NCBI GenBank assembly: GCA_002454195.1
Contig: DKIJ01000035.1
Span: forward strand, 1 to 64,000
Reading direction: 5' to 3'
Source: Flavobacterium sp. UBA6721
GTDB lineage: Bacteria; Bacteroidota; Bacteroidia; Flavobacteriales; Flavobacteriaceae
Length of the DNA: 64,000 bases
The notes beneath the pieces are model-generated. The model ran no database searches and had not been told where the DNA came from. It saw only the letters and a program-made list of their open reading frames with translations. How positions within the stretch are numbered: the first letter of the stretch is position 1; the number at the start of each line of letters is the position of its first letter. The translations under genes were made by a program, and so were the position numbers. This document shows, in pieces, positions 25,214 through 36,113 of this stretch.

Positions 25214-27841
25214 TTAGAAATTAAAACCTAATCGAGCATAGTAATAAGCTCCGCTAAAACCCATTTGGACAGCATCCCAGTAACCACCACCTTCTACATC
25301 AGCATCTTGTTGATCAGGGTAAACATTAAATAGGTTGTTAGCTCCAATGCTTAGTTTAGAATTTTTGTTTAATTTGAATCCTAAAGTTAAATCGGTTACT
25401 AGTTTTGAACTATAATAGTCAGTAGCTCCACCATAATCAATTAGCTTAACTTCGCTAAAACGGGTAAATGCTAATCCTGTGTTGAACCAATTTACATCGT
25501 AACTAAGGTTTAGTCCAAATTTATTTTTAGGTGCTGAAGCTAGTAAGAAGGCTTTTTCTCTTTCGCCAAAGAAAATTTCTTTGTCTAAAGTACCATTTTT
25601 AACATTTCCAATTTTCATATCGTTTATGTTTCCAACTAAAGTGGCACTAAAAGTTTGGTCTGCAAATTTCTTTTTCCAAGAAAGGACTACATCCAAACCA
25701 TAGGTTTTGGTATTAACGCCATTAACGAAAAATTGCGCTTCATCGACACCTAGATTAAAGGTAGAAGCATCAAAATAACCAGTCAAAACAATTCTGTCTT
25801 TGACATTGATAAAATAGCCATCAACAGTAGCATTAAAATCACCAAAAGTTGATGTGAAACCAAATGAAGCATTTACAGCTTTTTCTTCATTTAGTTTTTC
25901 AATGCCAAATGCTTTGGTAACTGGGCTGTTATTTGGTGAAAGTAATATTTCAGAAGCACCGCTTGAGCTAAAATTCGTGAATCTTAAATTGTAATAGATT
26001 TGCGCCAAAGAAGGAGCTCTAAATCCTGTACTAATAGAACCTCTAATGTTGAAATTGTCTGAAGCTTTGATACGGGTTGCTAGTTTTCCGTTGAATGTGC
26101 TTCCAAAATCACTATAATTTTCAAAACGCATCGCTCCGCTAATTAAAAAGGATTTGTTTACATCAAGCTCTAGATCGGTATATAAAGATATATTAGAGCG
26201 GCTTTTGTCTACCACATTTGCGGGACTATATCCTGGAAATCCTTGTGAGCCTCCGGGTCTTGCTTTATTTGAAATAGGGTCAATTGGTGCTGATTGCGTG
26301 CTTGGGTCAGATATAGGTCTGCCGTTGGTGTCATAAGTAGCATAAGAACCTTCTTCTCCGGCAAAAATATTAAAAGTTTCGGTTCTGAATTCCGAACCAA
26401 AAGCAACGTTTAAACCATCTAAAACCGAATCAAAGTTTTTCGAAAAATCTAAATTGGTAGTATTTTGACTTAGGCTATGACCACCTGCATCAAATTCAGT
26501 TGGCGAAGCTTCTTCGAGTGATGCATTAAGAGTTCCTTTGATGTAATAATGGAATAAGTTTTTTCCAAAAGTATTACTGAAGTCTATTTTCCAGCCACTT
26601 TTGGTTTCTGTTTTGATGCCTGCCGCAAAAGAATTGTCAAGAATATTAGAAGTGATTCGTGGTGTATAACCTCCAGGATAAATAGATTCAACCACTCTTT
26701 CTCCATCATTTCTAGTGAACGCATAAGCATCAGTGTCACGATAATTTCGTCCTCCAAAAGCATAAATTTCGGTTTTATCTGAAACGGGTATTGACAGGTT
26801 TCCAAATAAGTTAAAACCTAAAATTGAAGCCTCACCAAATCCTTTTCTGAAATCAAAACCAGGGCGTAATGTTTTGTTTTTGTTTAAATATTCGGTTGTA
26901 AAATTGGCATAACCACCTTTTTCGCCAACAGCCACGCCATAATTTGCAGATACTTTTACAGAACCTCCATCAAAGGCTTGGTCTTTTCCGAATGTGTTTC
27001 CAAAACCGTTTTGATCTAATCTGTAACCGTCAGTATTTGCTGTTCCGGTAGGGAAGTCTCCTTTAGCATTAGTGTTGTAGGCGCCGTAAGAAACTGTTCC
27101 TGTGAATTCATTAATATTATCGTTTAGAACAATATTTACTACCCCGGCAATAGCATCTGAACCGTATTGTGCTGCGGCACCGTCTCTTAAAATTTCAATT
27201 CTTTTTATCGAAGCAGCAGGAATAGCATTTAAGTCGGTACCAGTATTACCCCTACCACGTGTCCCAAATAAATTGATCAAGGAAGATTGATGTCTTCTTT
27301 TTCCATTGATTAACACTAAAGTTTGGTCAGGTCCAAGACCTCTTAAAGTAGCGGGGTCTACATGGTCGGCTCCATCAGAGCCTGATTGTTTATTAGCGTT
27401 AAATGAAGGTGCTACATATTGTAGTAATTCATTGATTTCTAATTTTCCACTCTGGGTACTTACGTCCCTCATGTTGATGATGTCGATAGGAACAGCGGTG
27501 TTTACTACGGTTCTTTTGGTATTTCTCGAACCTACAATTACCACATCACTTAATATTTCGCCACCTTCAGAATTTAGAGTCACGTTTATTACGCTGTTTG
27601 TAGCTTGTTTTTCAGTGGTTTTGTATCCAATATAGCTAAATACTAAAGTTGCACCCTCTTTTACTTTGATGACATATTTTCCATTTAAATCGGTGGAAAC
27701 GCCATTATTAGTTCCTTTTTCAATAATATTTACTCCAGGCAGATTGCTGCCAGTTTGGTCTTTGACAACCCCGGAAATGCTTTTTTGTGCTATGATCGAG
27801 CTAAAACTCAAAAGCAGAATTAATAGGTGGACGTTTTTCAT
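25214..27841 (-). CDS. TonB-dependent outer-membrane receptor
   Basis: An 875-residue receptor. Signal peptide 1-18 (IIAQ end); carboxypeptidase-regulatory-like domain about 20-98 (SISGVVKDQTGSNLPGVNI...FSYIGYKT); plug domain about 105-240 (IDIINMRDV, LRGLGPDQTLVLINGKRR, EILRDGAAAQYGSDAIAGVVNIVL); then a 22-strand barrel ending in aromatic GFNF. No SusD partner lies next to it, so it is a stand-alone transporter rather than a SusCD pair. The ligand is not evident; siderophore, cobalamin or small organics are possible. Confidence 0.93.
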   Translation of the reverse strand: MKNVHLLILLLSFSSIIAQKSISGVVKDQTGSNLPGVNIIEKGTNNGVSTDLNGKYVIKVKEGATLVFSYIGYKTTEKQATNSVINVTLNSEGGEILSDVVIVGSRNTKRTVVNTAVPIDIINMRDVSTQSGKLEINELLQYVAPSFNANKQSGSDGADHVDPATLRGLGPDQTLVLINGKRRHQSSLINLFGTRGRGNTGTDLNAIPAASIKRIEILRDGAAAQYGSDAIAGVVNIVLNDNINEFTGTVSYGAYNTNAKGDFPTGTANTDGYRLDQNGFGNTFGKDQAFDGGSVKVSANYGVAVGEKGGYANFTTEYLNKNKTLRPGFDFRKGFGEASILGFNLFGNLSIPVSDKTEIYAFGGRNYRDTDAYAFTRNDGERVVESIYPGGYTPRITSNILDNSFAAGIKTETKSGWKIDFSNTFGKNLFHYYIKGTLNASLEEASPTEFDAGGHSLSQNTTNLDFSKNFDSVLDGLNVAFGSEFRTETFNIFAGEEGSYATYDTNGRPISDPSTQSAPIDPISNKARPGGSQGFPGYSPANVVDKSRSNISLYTDLELDVNKSFLISGAMRFENYSDFGSTFNGKLATRIKASDNFNIRGSISTGFRAPSLAQIYYNLRFTNFSSSGASEILLSPNNSPVTKAFGIEKLNEEKAVNASFGFTSTFGDFNATVDGYFINVKDRIVLTGYFDASTFNLGVDEAQFFVNGVNTKTYGLDVVLSWKKKFADQTFSATLVGNINDMKIGNVKNGTLDKEIFFGEREKAFLLASAPKNKFGLNLSYDVNWFNTGLAFTRFSEVKLIDYGGATDYYSSKLVTDLTLGFKLNKNSKLSIGANNLFNVYPDQQDADVEGGGYWDAVQMGFSGAYYYARLGFNF

Positions 27842-28039
27842 ACTAGACTAATTTTAAGTTGTTTGATGTTGCAATATAAAAAAATTTTAACATTTTTTAT
27901 AATTTAGTTTTTGGAAAATGTTTAATTGTCTAAAAAATATTTAATGTATTTAAGAAAGGGATGCACTTTTTTAAATAAAATAAAGTAGTAATTTCATTTT
28001 TATCTTTCGTTAATAGCTTCTAATACATTTATTAAATCT

Positions 28040-28047
28040 TATATTTG
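28040..28047 (+). promoter_or_regulatory. -7 element TATATTTG before ychF
   Basis: An exact TAnnTTTG match (TATATTTGCAC, the same wording as the tRNA promoter), giving a start near 28054, about 60 bases before the ychF ATG. No clear -33 TTG. Confidence 0.5.
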
Positions 28048-28112
28048 CACACTTTTAAAAATAAATTTTTCAAAAAGCACTTTCTAATTGTGCTGTAAAA
28101 AATATAAATAAC

Positions 28113-29207
28113 ATGAAAGCAGGAATTGTAGGATTACCTAATGTTGGAAAATCAACACTTTTTAATTGTTTGTCAAATGCTAAGGCGCAGAGTGCAAACT
28201 TTCCTTTTTGTACTATCGAACCTAATATTGGTGTGGTAAATGTTCCAGACCCTAGAATTACACGTTTAGAGGAATTAGTTAAACCAGAGCGTGTTCAAAT
28301 GGCTACAGTAGATATTGTGGATATTGCGGGTTTAGTAAAAGGTGCAAGTAAAGGAGAAGGTTTAGGAAATCAATTTCTGGGTAATATCCGTGAGTGTAAT
28401 GCGATTATTCATGTATTGCGTTGTTTTGATAATGATAATATTGTTCATGTTGATGGTAATGTAAATCCAATTCGTGACAAAGAAACTATTGATATTGAGT
28501 TGCAGTTGAAAGATTTAGAAACGGTTGAAAAACGTTTGGAAAAAGTAAATCGTGCTGCAAAAACAGGTAATAAGGAAGCTCAGGCTGAAAAAGCACTTTT
28601 AGACCGTATTAAAGATGCATTATTGCAAGCAAAATCGGCAAGAACTGTAGTTCCACAATCAAATGATGAAGAAGCTTTGATGGAGGAATTTCAATTGATT
28701 ACTACAAAACCGGTTTTGTATGTATGTAATGTAGATGAAGCTTCGGCAGTGAATGGTAATAAATATGTAGATCAGGTACGTGAATTAGTAAAAGATGAAA
28801 ACGCAGAAGTTATTGTACTTTCTGTAGGTGCAGAGGCTGATATTACAGAATTAGAAAGTTACGAAGAGCGTCAGATTTTCTTAGAAGATTTAGGTCTTAA
28901 AGAACCAGGTTCGGCAGTATTGATTCGTGCGGCTTATAAATTATTAAATTTACAGACTTATTTTACAGCAGGTGTTAAAGAAGTTCGTGCCTGGACAATT
29001 AATATTGGTGATACAGCTCCAAAAGCTGCGGGAGTTATCCATACTGATTTTGAAAAAGGATTTATTCGTGCAGAGGTAATTGCTTATGAAGATTTTTCGA
29101 GCTATGGTTCTGAATCTAAAGTGAAGGAAGCTGGGAAATTGCGCGTGGAAGGAAAAGAATACATTGTAAAAGATGGTGATGTAATGCACTTCAGGTTTAA
29201 TGTATAG
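28113..29207 (+). CDS. ychF: Redox-regulated ATPase/GTPase YchF (Ola1)
   Basis: A 364-residue Obg-family P-loop protein, standard YchF length. G1 [12 protein letters not shown] (7-18), G3 [26 protein letters not shown] in place of NKxD (explaining ATP preference), and C-terminal TGS-like domain ending [10 protein letters not shown]. It binds ribosomes and modulates stress and translation. Single gene followed by a terminator. Confidence 0.96.
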   Translation: MKAGIVGLPNVGKSTLFNCLSNAKAQSANFPFCTIEPNIGVVNVPDPRITRLEELVKPERVQMATVDIVDIAGLVKGASKGEGLGNQFLGNIRECNAIIHVLRCFDNDNIVHVDGNVNPIRDKETIDIELQLKDLETVEKRLEKVNRAAKTGNKEAQAEKALLDRIKDALLQAKSARTVVPQSNDEEALMEEFQLITTKPVLYVCNVDEASAVNGNKYVDQVRELVKDENAEVIVLSVGAEADITELESYEERQIFLEDLGLKEPGSAVLIRAAYKLLNLQTYFTAGVKEVRAWTINIGDTAPKAAGVIHTDFEKGFIRAEVIAYEDFSSYGSESKVKEAGKLRVEGKEYIVKDGDVMHFRFNV

Positions 29208-29244
29208 TTTTTTAGAATAAAGAGACAGAAAAAAGAAAATAAAT

Positions 29245-29276
29245 AAAACCGTTGAAGCAATTCAGCGGTTTTTTTA
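29245..29276 (+). terminator. Intrinsic terminator of ychF
   Basis: AAACCGTTGAA and TTCAGCGGTTT form an 11-bp stem (one G-T pair) closed by a GCAA tetraloop and followed by a T-run. Confidence 0.88.
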
Positions 29277-29332
29277 TTTATTAATTTAAGATTTATATGT
29301 AATTTCATTTTAAATTTTTTAATACTTACAAA

Positions 29333-30001
29333 GTGAAAAGATGTTTATTGGTTTTAGGATTACTCATTTTGATTTCTTGTAAAAAAGTTGAAAATGAGCC
29401 TTTTGGATTTAATTTTTATTTCGAAAAGACTCAGCCTGTAAATGATTCTGAATTGTTAAAAATTCCAAATAAATTTCAAGGATTGTTTATGAATTCTGAT
29501 TCTATTTATGTTAATGTTCAGGAAAATATTATTTTAAAGGAGTATTATAATAAATTTCGATTTCACAAAAAGGATTTTGATTCTATAAAGATAAATTTTG
29601 ATAAAGTAGGGAATAAATATATTTCTAAATTTAACAATGAAGTGTTTGATTATAGGTTGCTTAGGGATTCAGTTGAATTTTTAAACAAACAAATAGATAC
29701 TTTTTTTGTTTTTTCGAATAATCAAAAAGCCAAACGATTTGACGGACAATTAGTACTTAATTTCAAGGATTCTATTTATTGGACGATAAAATCAATTCGT
29801 TTAGAGAAAAATATCCTTAAAATAAAATACATTTATTCCGAAGAAGATTTGAAACTAATGGATTCGCTGACAAAAGTAAAATCAATAATGATTGATTCCT
29901 CTTCTTTCATTCTCAAACCTTCTAGAAATGAATTGAAACGAATTTTAAATTTAAAAAGATTGGGTGAAGAGTTGATGTATAAAAAAGTGAGAAATAATTA
30001 A
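29333..30001 (+). CDS. Hypothetical lipoprotein (222 aa, GTG start)
   Basis: It starts at GTG 29333 (no ATG before the signal peptide). Signal peptide with lipobox LLILISC (Cys at 16). The mature part is rich in Lys/Asp/Phe, with no recognised domain. It lies 20 bases upstream of the FMN reductase and is probably co-transcribed. Function unknown. Confidence 0.8.
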   Translation: MKRCLLVLGLLILISCKKVENEPFGFNFYFEKTQPVNDSELLKIPNKFQGLFMNSDSIYVNVQENIILKEYYNKFRFHKKDFDSIKINFDKVGNKYISKFNNEVFDYRLLRDSVEFLNKQIDTFFVFSNNQKAKRFDGQLVLNFKDSIYWTIKSIRLEKNILKIKYIYSEEDLKLMDSLTKVKSIMIDSSSFILKPSRNELKRILNLKRLGEELMYKKVRNN

Positions 30002-30021
30002 TTTTATAAAATAAGGAAAGC

Positions 30022-30552
30022 ATGAAAATAATCGCTTTTGGCGGAAGCCCCAGTAAAAACTCTATCAATAAAAAATTAGCCACTTATGCGGCTGGATTGT
30101 TTCAAAATGCAGAAGTGGAAATTTTAGATTTAAATGATTATCAGATGCCACTTTTTACTGTTGATATCGAAGCCGAAATTGGACAGCATGAGTTAGCGAA
30201 CGCTTTTTTATCAAAAATTAAATCTGCAGATTTTTTAGTGGTTTCTTTGGCTGAAAATAATGGAAACTATTCAGCGGCTTTCAAAAATATTTACGATTGG
30301 TGTTCCCGAATTGTTCCAAAAGTTTTTCAGGGAAAACCAATGTTGTTAATGGCTACTTCTCCCGGAGGCCGAGGCGGTGCTACCGTTTTAGAAATTGCTA
30401 AAAATGCTTTTCCACGTTATGGTGCGGATATAAAAGCTACTTTTTCTTTACCGAGTTTCAATGATAATTTTGATGTCGAAAAAGGAAAGATTTCTAATGC
30501 CGAATTGGATGGTGAATTGAAGAAAACGATTGGTGAAATTCAGGAAAAGTAA
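30022..30552 (+). CDS. NADPH-dependent FMN reductase
   Basis: A 176-residue flavodoxin-like fold: GGSPSKNSINKKLA phosphate loop (8-21), EILDLNDYQMPLF, LVVSLAENNGNYSAAFKNIYDW, and MATSPGGRGGATVL FMN-binding segment. Reduces flavins or quinones with NAD(P)H in the cytosol. Second gene after the lipoprotein. Confidence 0.9.
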   Translation: MKIIAFGGSPSKNSINKKLATYAAGLFQNAEVEILDLNDYQMPLFTVDIEAEIGQHELANAFLSKIKSADFLVVSLAENNGNYSAAFKNIYDWCSRIVPKVFQGKPMLLMATSPGGRGGATVLEIAKNAFPRYGADIKATFSLPSFNDNFDVEKGKISNAELDGELKKTIGEIQEK

Positions 30553-30668
30553 TCGATTATTTCGTTTTAACGATAAAATTAAATTTTTCTGTCTTGGTAT
30601 TGGACTTTTCTTAATTCTAAAATCTGTTTTTCGCTTTCTCTTTTTCCCACTGTCAATATCATTTTTGA

Positions 30669-30676
30669 TAACTTTG
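30669..30676 (+). promoter_or_regulatory. -7 element TAACTTTG before parE
   Basis: An exact TAnnTTTG match 63 bases before the parE ATG, within the intergenic gap. The -33 box is not convincing. Confidence 0.4.
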
Positions 30677-30738
30677 GTCGGAAGCCCTTTTAAAATAGGG
30701 TGAAATATGCTATATTAGCAAAAAATCCACAAAATTTA

Positions 30739-32601
30739 ATGTCAGATCAAAGTAAATATACCGAAGATAATATTCGGTCACTCGACTGGAAAGAGCATAT
30801 TCGTATGCGTCCCGGTATGTATATCGGGAAATTGGGTGATGGTTCTTCACCTGATGATGGTATCTATATTTTATTGAAAGAAGTACTCGATAACTGTATC
30901 GATGAGTTTGTCATGGGCTCCGGTAAAACGATCGAGGTGACTATCAGGGACAAAACAGTAGCCGTTCGCGATTACGGCCGTGGAATCCCATTAGGTAAAG
31001 TGGTCGATGTGGTTTCTAAAATGAATACGGGAGGAAAGTATGATTCTTTAGCCTTCAAGAAATCCGTTGGTTTGAATGGGGTAGGTACGAAGGCGGTGAA
31101 TGCTTTATCGACCTTCTTTAGGGTAGAATCGGTTCGTGAAGACAAACAAAAAGCAGCCGAATTCTCTGCCGGAAATTTGGTTCTGGAAGAAGATATCATA
31201 GAAACAACAAAGCGAAAAGGAACCAAAGTAACCTTTACGCCAGACGAAGCTATTTTTAAAAACTACAAATTCAGAAATGAGTATGTAGTTAAAATGCTTA
31301 AAAATTATTGTTACCTGAATACTGGATTGACCATCATTTATAATGGTGAGAAATTCTTTTCAGATTATGGATTAAAAGATTTATTAAACGAAAATATTGC
31401 CGAAGAAGATAAGGTTTACGACATCATTCACTTAAAAGGAGATGATATCGAAATCTCTATGACACATAGTAAGTCGCAATACAGCGAGGAATACCATTCT
31501 TTTGTAAACGGTCAGAATACCACTCAGGGAGGTACGCACTTAGTTGCCTTCAGAGAAGCCATTGTAAAAACCGTAAGAGAGTTTTACAACAAAGGTTTTG
31601 AACCTTCGGATATTCGTAAATCCATTGTGGGAGCGGTGAGTATTAAGGTGATGGAGCCTGTATTCGAATCGCAAACCAAAACCAAATTAGGTTCAACAGA
31701 AGTAGGTTCGGAACCGGGAATGCCATCGGTAAGAACTTTTGTAAATGATTTTGTTAAAAATAATCTTGACAATTATTTGCACAAAAATCCAGAAACGGCC
31801 GATTTGTTGTTACGCAAAATTTTACAAGCCGAAAGAGAGCGTAAGGAGCTTTCGGGTATTCGAAAATTAGCCAAAGACAGAGCTAAAAAAGCGAGTTTGC
31901 ACAACAAGAAATTACGTGATTGTCGTGTGCATTTGCCGGATATTAAAAATCCAAGATATTTAGAAAGTACGCTATTTATTACCGAGGGGGATTCGGCTTC
32001 GGGTTCGATAACCAAGTCGCGTGATGTGAATACACAAGCCGTATTTAGTTTGCGAGGTAAGCCTTTGAACTCCTACGGAATGAGTAAAAAAATTGTGTAC
32101 GAGAATGAGGAATTCAACTTGTTACAAGCGGCTTTGGATATCGAGGACGATATGGAAAATCTGCGTTACAACAACATCGTAATCGCTACCGATGCTGATG
32201 TCGATGGTATGCACATTCGCTTATTGTTGATTACGTTCTTTCTACAATTTTTTCCAGAGTTAATCAAAGAAGGGCATTTGTATATTTTGCAAACGCCTTT
32301 ATTCAGGGTTCGAAATAAAAAAGAAACGATTTATTGCTATTCTGAAGAAGAAAGGGTAGCCGCAATCGAAAAATTAAAACCAAAGCCGGAAATCACCCGA
32401 TTCAAAGGTTTGGGAGAGATTTCTCCAAATGAGTTCCAGCATTTCATTGGCGATGACATTCGATTAGATCCTATTATGATGGATAAAAATACTTCGGTAG
32501 AACAATTGTTGTCTTTTTATATGGGTAAAAATACCCCAGACCGACAAGAGTTTATTATCAAGAATTTGAAGGTGGAAGTGGATACAATGGAAGAGACTTA
32601 G
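30739..32601 (+). CDS. parE: DNA topoisomerase IV subunit B
   Basis: The ATPase subunit of a type IIA topoisomerase, 620 residues from ATG 30739. I reject the GTG at 30700, since the family N-terminus is near [23 protein letters not shown] ATPase motifs: [32 protein letters not shown]. The Toprim domain shows [11 protein letters not shown] and [11 protein letters not shown]. At about 620 residues it is shorter than GyrB, which favours ParE. Pairs with parC 84 bases downstream to decatenate chromosomes. Confidence 0.93.
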   Translation: MSDQSKYTEDNIRSLDWKEHIRMRPGMYIGKLGDGSSPDDGIYILLKEVLDNCIDEFVMGSGKTIEVTIRDKTVAVRDYGRGIPLGKVVDVVSKMNTGGKYDSLAFKKSVGLNGVGTKAVNALSTFFRVESVREDKQKAAEFSAGNLVLEEDIIETTKRKGTKVTFTPDEAIFKNYKFRNEYVVKMLKNYCYLNTGLTIIYNGEKFFSDYGLKDLLNENIAEEDKVYDIIHLKGDDIEISMTHSKSQYSEEYHSFVNGQNTTQGGTHLVAFREAIVKTVREFYNKGFEPSDIRKSIVGAVSIKVMEPVFESQTKTKLGSTEVGSEPGMPSVRTFVNDFVKNNLDNYLHKNPETADLLLRKILQAERERKELSGIRKLAKDRAKKASLHNKKLRDCRVHLPDIKNPRYLESTLFITEGDSASGSITKSRDVNTQAVFSLRGKPLNSYGMSKKIVYENEEFNLLQAALDIEDDMENLRYNNIVIATDADVDGMHIRLLLITFFLQFFPELIKEGHLYILQTPLFRVRNKKETIYCYSEEERVAAIEKLKPKPEITRFKGLGEISPNEFQHFIGDDIRLDPIMMDKNTSVEQLLSFYMGKNTPDRQEFIIKNLKVEVDTMEET

Positions 32602-32685
32602 TTTTTAAAAGCCAGATTTTAATTGAGCAAAACCAAGAGTTGGACAAATTTTTATAATAGAAAAACTGAGATAAATTCAGCATAA

Positions 32686-35421
32686 ATGAAAGACGAAGAA
32701 GACGATAACATTATTCCGGACAACGAAGAAAATAACGAAGAGCAGGATGCAATTGAGGAGAATCAAGATGGCGATGAGTCAGAGGAACCTATTGAAGTAG
32801 CCGCTTCTTCTTTTGAAGGAAGTCATTTTTACGAGAATCAGGACGAAGGAGATGGTAGTGATACCATTACCAAGGTTACTGGTATGTACAAAGACTGGTT
32901 TTTGGATTATGCTTCTTATGTAATTTTAGAGCGTGCCGTTCCGGCTATCGAGGACGGATTCAAACCAGTACAACGTCGTATTATGCACTCTTTGAAAGAG
33001 TTGGATGATGGTCGTTATAACAAAGTGGCCAATGTTGTAGGGCACACCATGCAGTATCACCCACACGGAGATGCGAGTATTGCGGATGCCATGGTACAAA
33101 TTGGTCAAAAAGATTTATTGATAGATTGTCAAGGAAACTGGGGTAATATTTTAACTGGTGACGGCGCAGCGGCTTCGCGTTATATTGAAGCCCGTTTGTC
33201 TAAGTTTGCTCTGGAAGTTTTGTATTCGCCTAAGATTACCGAATGGGGCGTTTCCTATGATGGTAGAAAAGCCGAACCAATCAATCTTCCGGTAAAATTT
33301 CCATTATTATTAGCTCAGGGAGCAGAGGGAATTGCAGTAGGACTTTCGACGAAAGTATTACCTCATAACTTCAATGAGCTGATTGATGCTTCTATAAAAA
33401 TTTTAAAAGGAAAGCCATTTACGCTGTATCCTGATTTTATGACAGCGGGTATTGCCGATGTGTCGAACTACAATGACGGTATGCGCGGCGGACGTGTGCG
33501 TGTGCGTGCCAAAATTGCCCAGCTGGACAAAAATACTTTAGTTATTACCCAAATTCCGTTTTCGACGAATACATCAAGTTTGATTGATAGTATTTTGAAA
33601 GCTAATGAAAAGGGGAAAATTAAAATCAAGAAAATTGAAGACAATACTGCAGCTGAGGTTGAGATATTGATTCATTTATATCCGGGAGTTTCTCCTGATA
33701 AAACGATTGATGCCTTGTTTGCCTTTACTGCCTGCGAAACATCAGTGGCGCCATTAGGTTGCGTTATTGAAGATAACAAGCCTTTGTTTATAGGGGTTTC
33801 ACAGATGTTGAAAATTTCTACGAATAGAACAGTGGATTTATTGCGTCAGGAGTTGGAAATTCAATTGGAAGAATTAAAAAACAAATGGCATTTTTCGACC
33901 TTGGAAAAAATCTTCATTCGTGAAGAAATGTATATTGATTTCAAATTGTACTCTGATAAAGAATCTTTATTCAAATACATGTACGATCGTTTTGAGCCTT
34001 TCAAAAAATCATTTGTTAGAGAAATAAATGATGAGGATTTACAGCGATTGACTCAAATTCCGATGATTCGTATTACGCGTTTCGATTCTGATAAGGCCGA
34101 TGATTTCATAGCCAAATTAGAAGAGGAAATGAAGGAGGTAGAATACAATTTGGAACACATTATTGATTTTACTATTGCTTATTTTACCAAACTAAAAGAG
34201 AAATATGGTAAAGGAAGAGAGCGTCAAACGGAGCTGCGTATTTTTGATGATATCGAAGCCACGAAAGTAGTGTTGCGTAATACAAAATTGTATGTAGACA
34301 GAGCGGAAGGTTTCGTAGGTACCAGTTTGAAAAAAGACGAATACGTTACCGATTGTTCGGATATTGATGATGTGATTGTTTTCCTTCGAGACGGAAGTAT
34401 GATGGTAACTAAAGTAGATGCCAAAACTTTCGTAGGGAAAGACATTATTCACGTGGCCGTTTTTGACAAGAGTGATAAACGCACCATTTACAATATGGTA
34501 TATCGAGATGGTAAATCAGGTCCTTCTTATATTAAGCGATTTAATGTTTCTGGGGTAACCAGAGATAAATTGTATGATTTGACCAATGGAACTAAAGGTT
34601 CTCAAGTCTTGTATTTTACTTGCAATCCAAATGGGGAGGCTGAAGTGATTTCGATTCTTTTACGCCAAATAAGCAATATTAAGAAATTGAAATTCGATTT
34701 GGATTTTGCCAAATTAGCTATTAAAGGACGTGCTTCTAAAGGGAATTTGGTAACCAAATATCCAATTAAGAAAATCGAAATTAAAGAAAAAGGAATCTCA
34801 ACTTTGTTGCCGAGAAAGATTTGGTATGATGATACCGTTCAGCGATTGAATGTAGATGGTAGAGGTGAATTATTGGGTGAATTTAGGCCTAGTGATAAAA
34901 TCCTAATCATTCAGCAATCAGGAAAGTTGAAGGTGATTATTCCGGAATTATCAACGCACTTTGAGGAAGATATGATTGTTTTGGAAAAATGGATTCCTAA
35001 AAAACCTATTTCGGCCATTTATTATGATGGGGAAAAAGAACGCTATTATTTGAAACGTTTTTTGGTGGAAAATGAAGGCAAAGAGGATATATTTATTACA
35101 GAACATCCTAACTCTCAATTAGAATTAGTTTCTACAGATTATAGACCAATGGTAGAGTTGGTTTTCTCTAAAGTAAAAGGGGTACAAAAAGAAAGTATCA
35201 CAGTTGATGTTGAAAATTTCATAGCGATAAAAGGATTTAAAGCCCTAGGAAATCAATTAACAACCGATAAGTTAAAACAGGTCAATGCGTTAGAGCCATT
35301 ACCTTATGAAGCTCCTGAAGAAATCATAGCCGAGGAATTAGAGGTTAAAGGCGAATTAAATGCCGATGATACTCAAGTACAATTGGACGAAGACGGTCAG
35401 ATAGGTTTAGTATTAGAATAA
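32686..35421 (+). CDS. parC: DNA topoisomerase IV subunit A
   Basis: A 911-residue breakage-reunion subunit. A strongly acidic N-terminal extension (about 1-60) precedes the core: IEDGFKPVQRRIMHSL, HPHGDASIADAMV, and catalytic Tyr in ASRYIEARLSKFA. A beta-propeller C-terminal domain covers about 540-850, with a divergent GyrA-box-like region, followed by an acidic tail. Forms an operon with parE. The acidic N-terminus seems an addition seen in Bacteroidota. Confidence 0.92.
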   Translation: MKDEEDDNIIPDNEENNEEQDAIEENQDGDESEEPIEVAASSFEGSHFYENQDEGDGSDTITKVTGMYKDWFLDYASYVILERAVPAIEDGFKPVQRRIMHSLKELDDGRYNKVANVVGHTMQYHPHGDASIADAMVQIGQKDLLIDCQGNWGNILTGDGAAASRYIEARLSKFALEVLYSPKITEWGVSYDGRKAEPINLPVKFPLLLAQGAEGIAVGLSTKVLPHNFNELIDASIKILKGKPFTLYPDFMTAGIADVSNYNDGMRGGRVRVRAKIAQLDKNTLVITQIPFSTNTSSLIDSILKANEKGKIKIKKIEDNTAAEVEILIHLYPGVSPDKTIDALFAFTACETSVAPLGCVIEDNKPLFIGVSQMLKISTNRTVDLLRQELEIQLEELKNKWHFSTLEKIFIREEMYIDFKLYSDKESLFKYMYDRFEPFKKSFVREINDEDLQRLTQIPMIRITRFDSDKADDFIAKLEEEMKEVEYNLEHIIDFTIAYFTKLKEKYGKGRERQTELRIFDDIEATKVVLRNTKLYVDRAEGFVGTSLKKDEYVTDCSDIDDVIVFLRDGSMMVTKVDAKTFVGKDIIHVAVFDKSDKRTIYNMVYRDGKSGPSYIKRFNVSGVTRDKLYDLTNGTKGSQVLYFTCNPNGEAEVISILLRQISNIKKLKFDLDFAKLAIKGRASKGNLVTKYPIKKIEIKEKGISTLLPRKIWYDDTVQRLNVDGRGELLGEFRPSDKILIIQQSGKLKVIIPELSTHFEEDMIVLEKWIPKKPISAIYYDGEKERYYLKRFLVENEGKEDIFITEHPNSQLELVSTDYRPMVELVFSKVKGVQKESITVDVENFIAIKGFKALGNQLTTDKLKQVNALEPLPYEAPEEIIAEELEVKGELNADDTQVQLDEDGQIGLVLE

Positions 35422-35453
35422 AAAAACTTCCGCTACGGCGGAAGTTTTTTTTT
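35421..35453 (+). terminator. Intrinsic terminator of parE-parC
   Basis: AAAACTTCCGC and GCGGAAGTTTT enclose a TACG tetraloop (UNCG class), followed by a nine-T run. It also serves the convergent exonuclease gene. Confidence 0.92.
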
Positions 35454-35459
35454 AGGTAT

Positions 35460-36113
35460 TTACCGAAAGAGTTGGTACAATTTCATCTCTTTATTTTCTT
35501 TCAATTTTTTAATGATTTTTAGAAAAACAATTGCGGTAATGTAGGCATCCCCCAAAGCGGTATGTCGGTCTTTTTTTGAAATATCAAACTTATCAGCCAA
35601 ATCATCAAGGGTATAATGATCCTTGTGTTGAATCAAGTTGGATTTTATTAAAGTTCTTTTGTACAAAGAAGCGGTATCCAAGGTTTTGTTTTTAAGTGTA
35701 TCCATTCCATTTCTTTTCAAAGCATTATTGATCATCGTAATGTCAAATAAGGCATGATGAGCGATAATAATAGAATCACCTACATAATCCAAAAATAACT
35801 TCAAAACCTGAATTTCAGTTTTATGGTCTAATACATCACTACGGATGATACCATGTATTTGTACACTCGTTTTGTCAAAATGTTCTTGATCCATATAGTG
35901 TTCAAAAACATTTTGCAAATTGATAACGCCATTTTCTAATGTTATTGCACCAATGCAAAGAATACGATCGTTTTCATAATCAAAGCCAGTAGTTTCAGTA
36001 TCTAAAACCACAAATCGCTCGGATTCTATAGGCCGATTTAAGGATTCGTCTATGGGTTTTTTCAAAATACCTAATATTTCAAGTATTTCTATGATTTTTT
36101 CTTTGAGTGTCAT
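35460..36113 (-). CDS. DnaQ-like 3'-5' exonuclease
   Basis: A 217-residue DEDDh exonuclease: ExoI VVLDTETTGFD (Asp/Glu), ExoII HHALFDITMIN, ExoIII HTALGDAYITA. Related to the epsilon proofreading subunit and to polymerase-free exonucleases. Its ATG shares one base with the stop of the upstream cNMP/CBS protein (TAATG), so translation is coupled. Probably a stand-alone nuclease rather than DnaQ, given the neighbour. Confidence 0.9.
   Translation of the reverse strand: MTLKEKIIEILEILGILKKPIDESLNRPIESERFVVLDTETTGFDYENDRILCIGAITLENGVINLQNVFEHYMDQEHFDKTSVQIHGIIRSDVLDHKTEIQVLKLFLDYVGDSIIIAHHALFDITMINNALKRNGMDTLKNKTLDTASLYKRTLIKSNLIQHKDHYTLDDLADKFDISKKDRHTALGDAYITAIVFLKIIKKLKENKEMKLYQLFR

Noticed and set aside
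25214..27841. TonB receptor as half of a SusC/SusD pair
   Set aside because: No SusD-like lipoprotein is adjacent, and the domain layout is that of a stand-alone receptor.
27842..28112. Riboswitch in the gap before ychF
   Set aside because: AT-rich, no conserved structured motif seen; only a -7 element.
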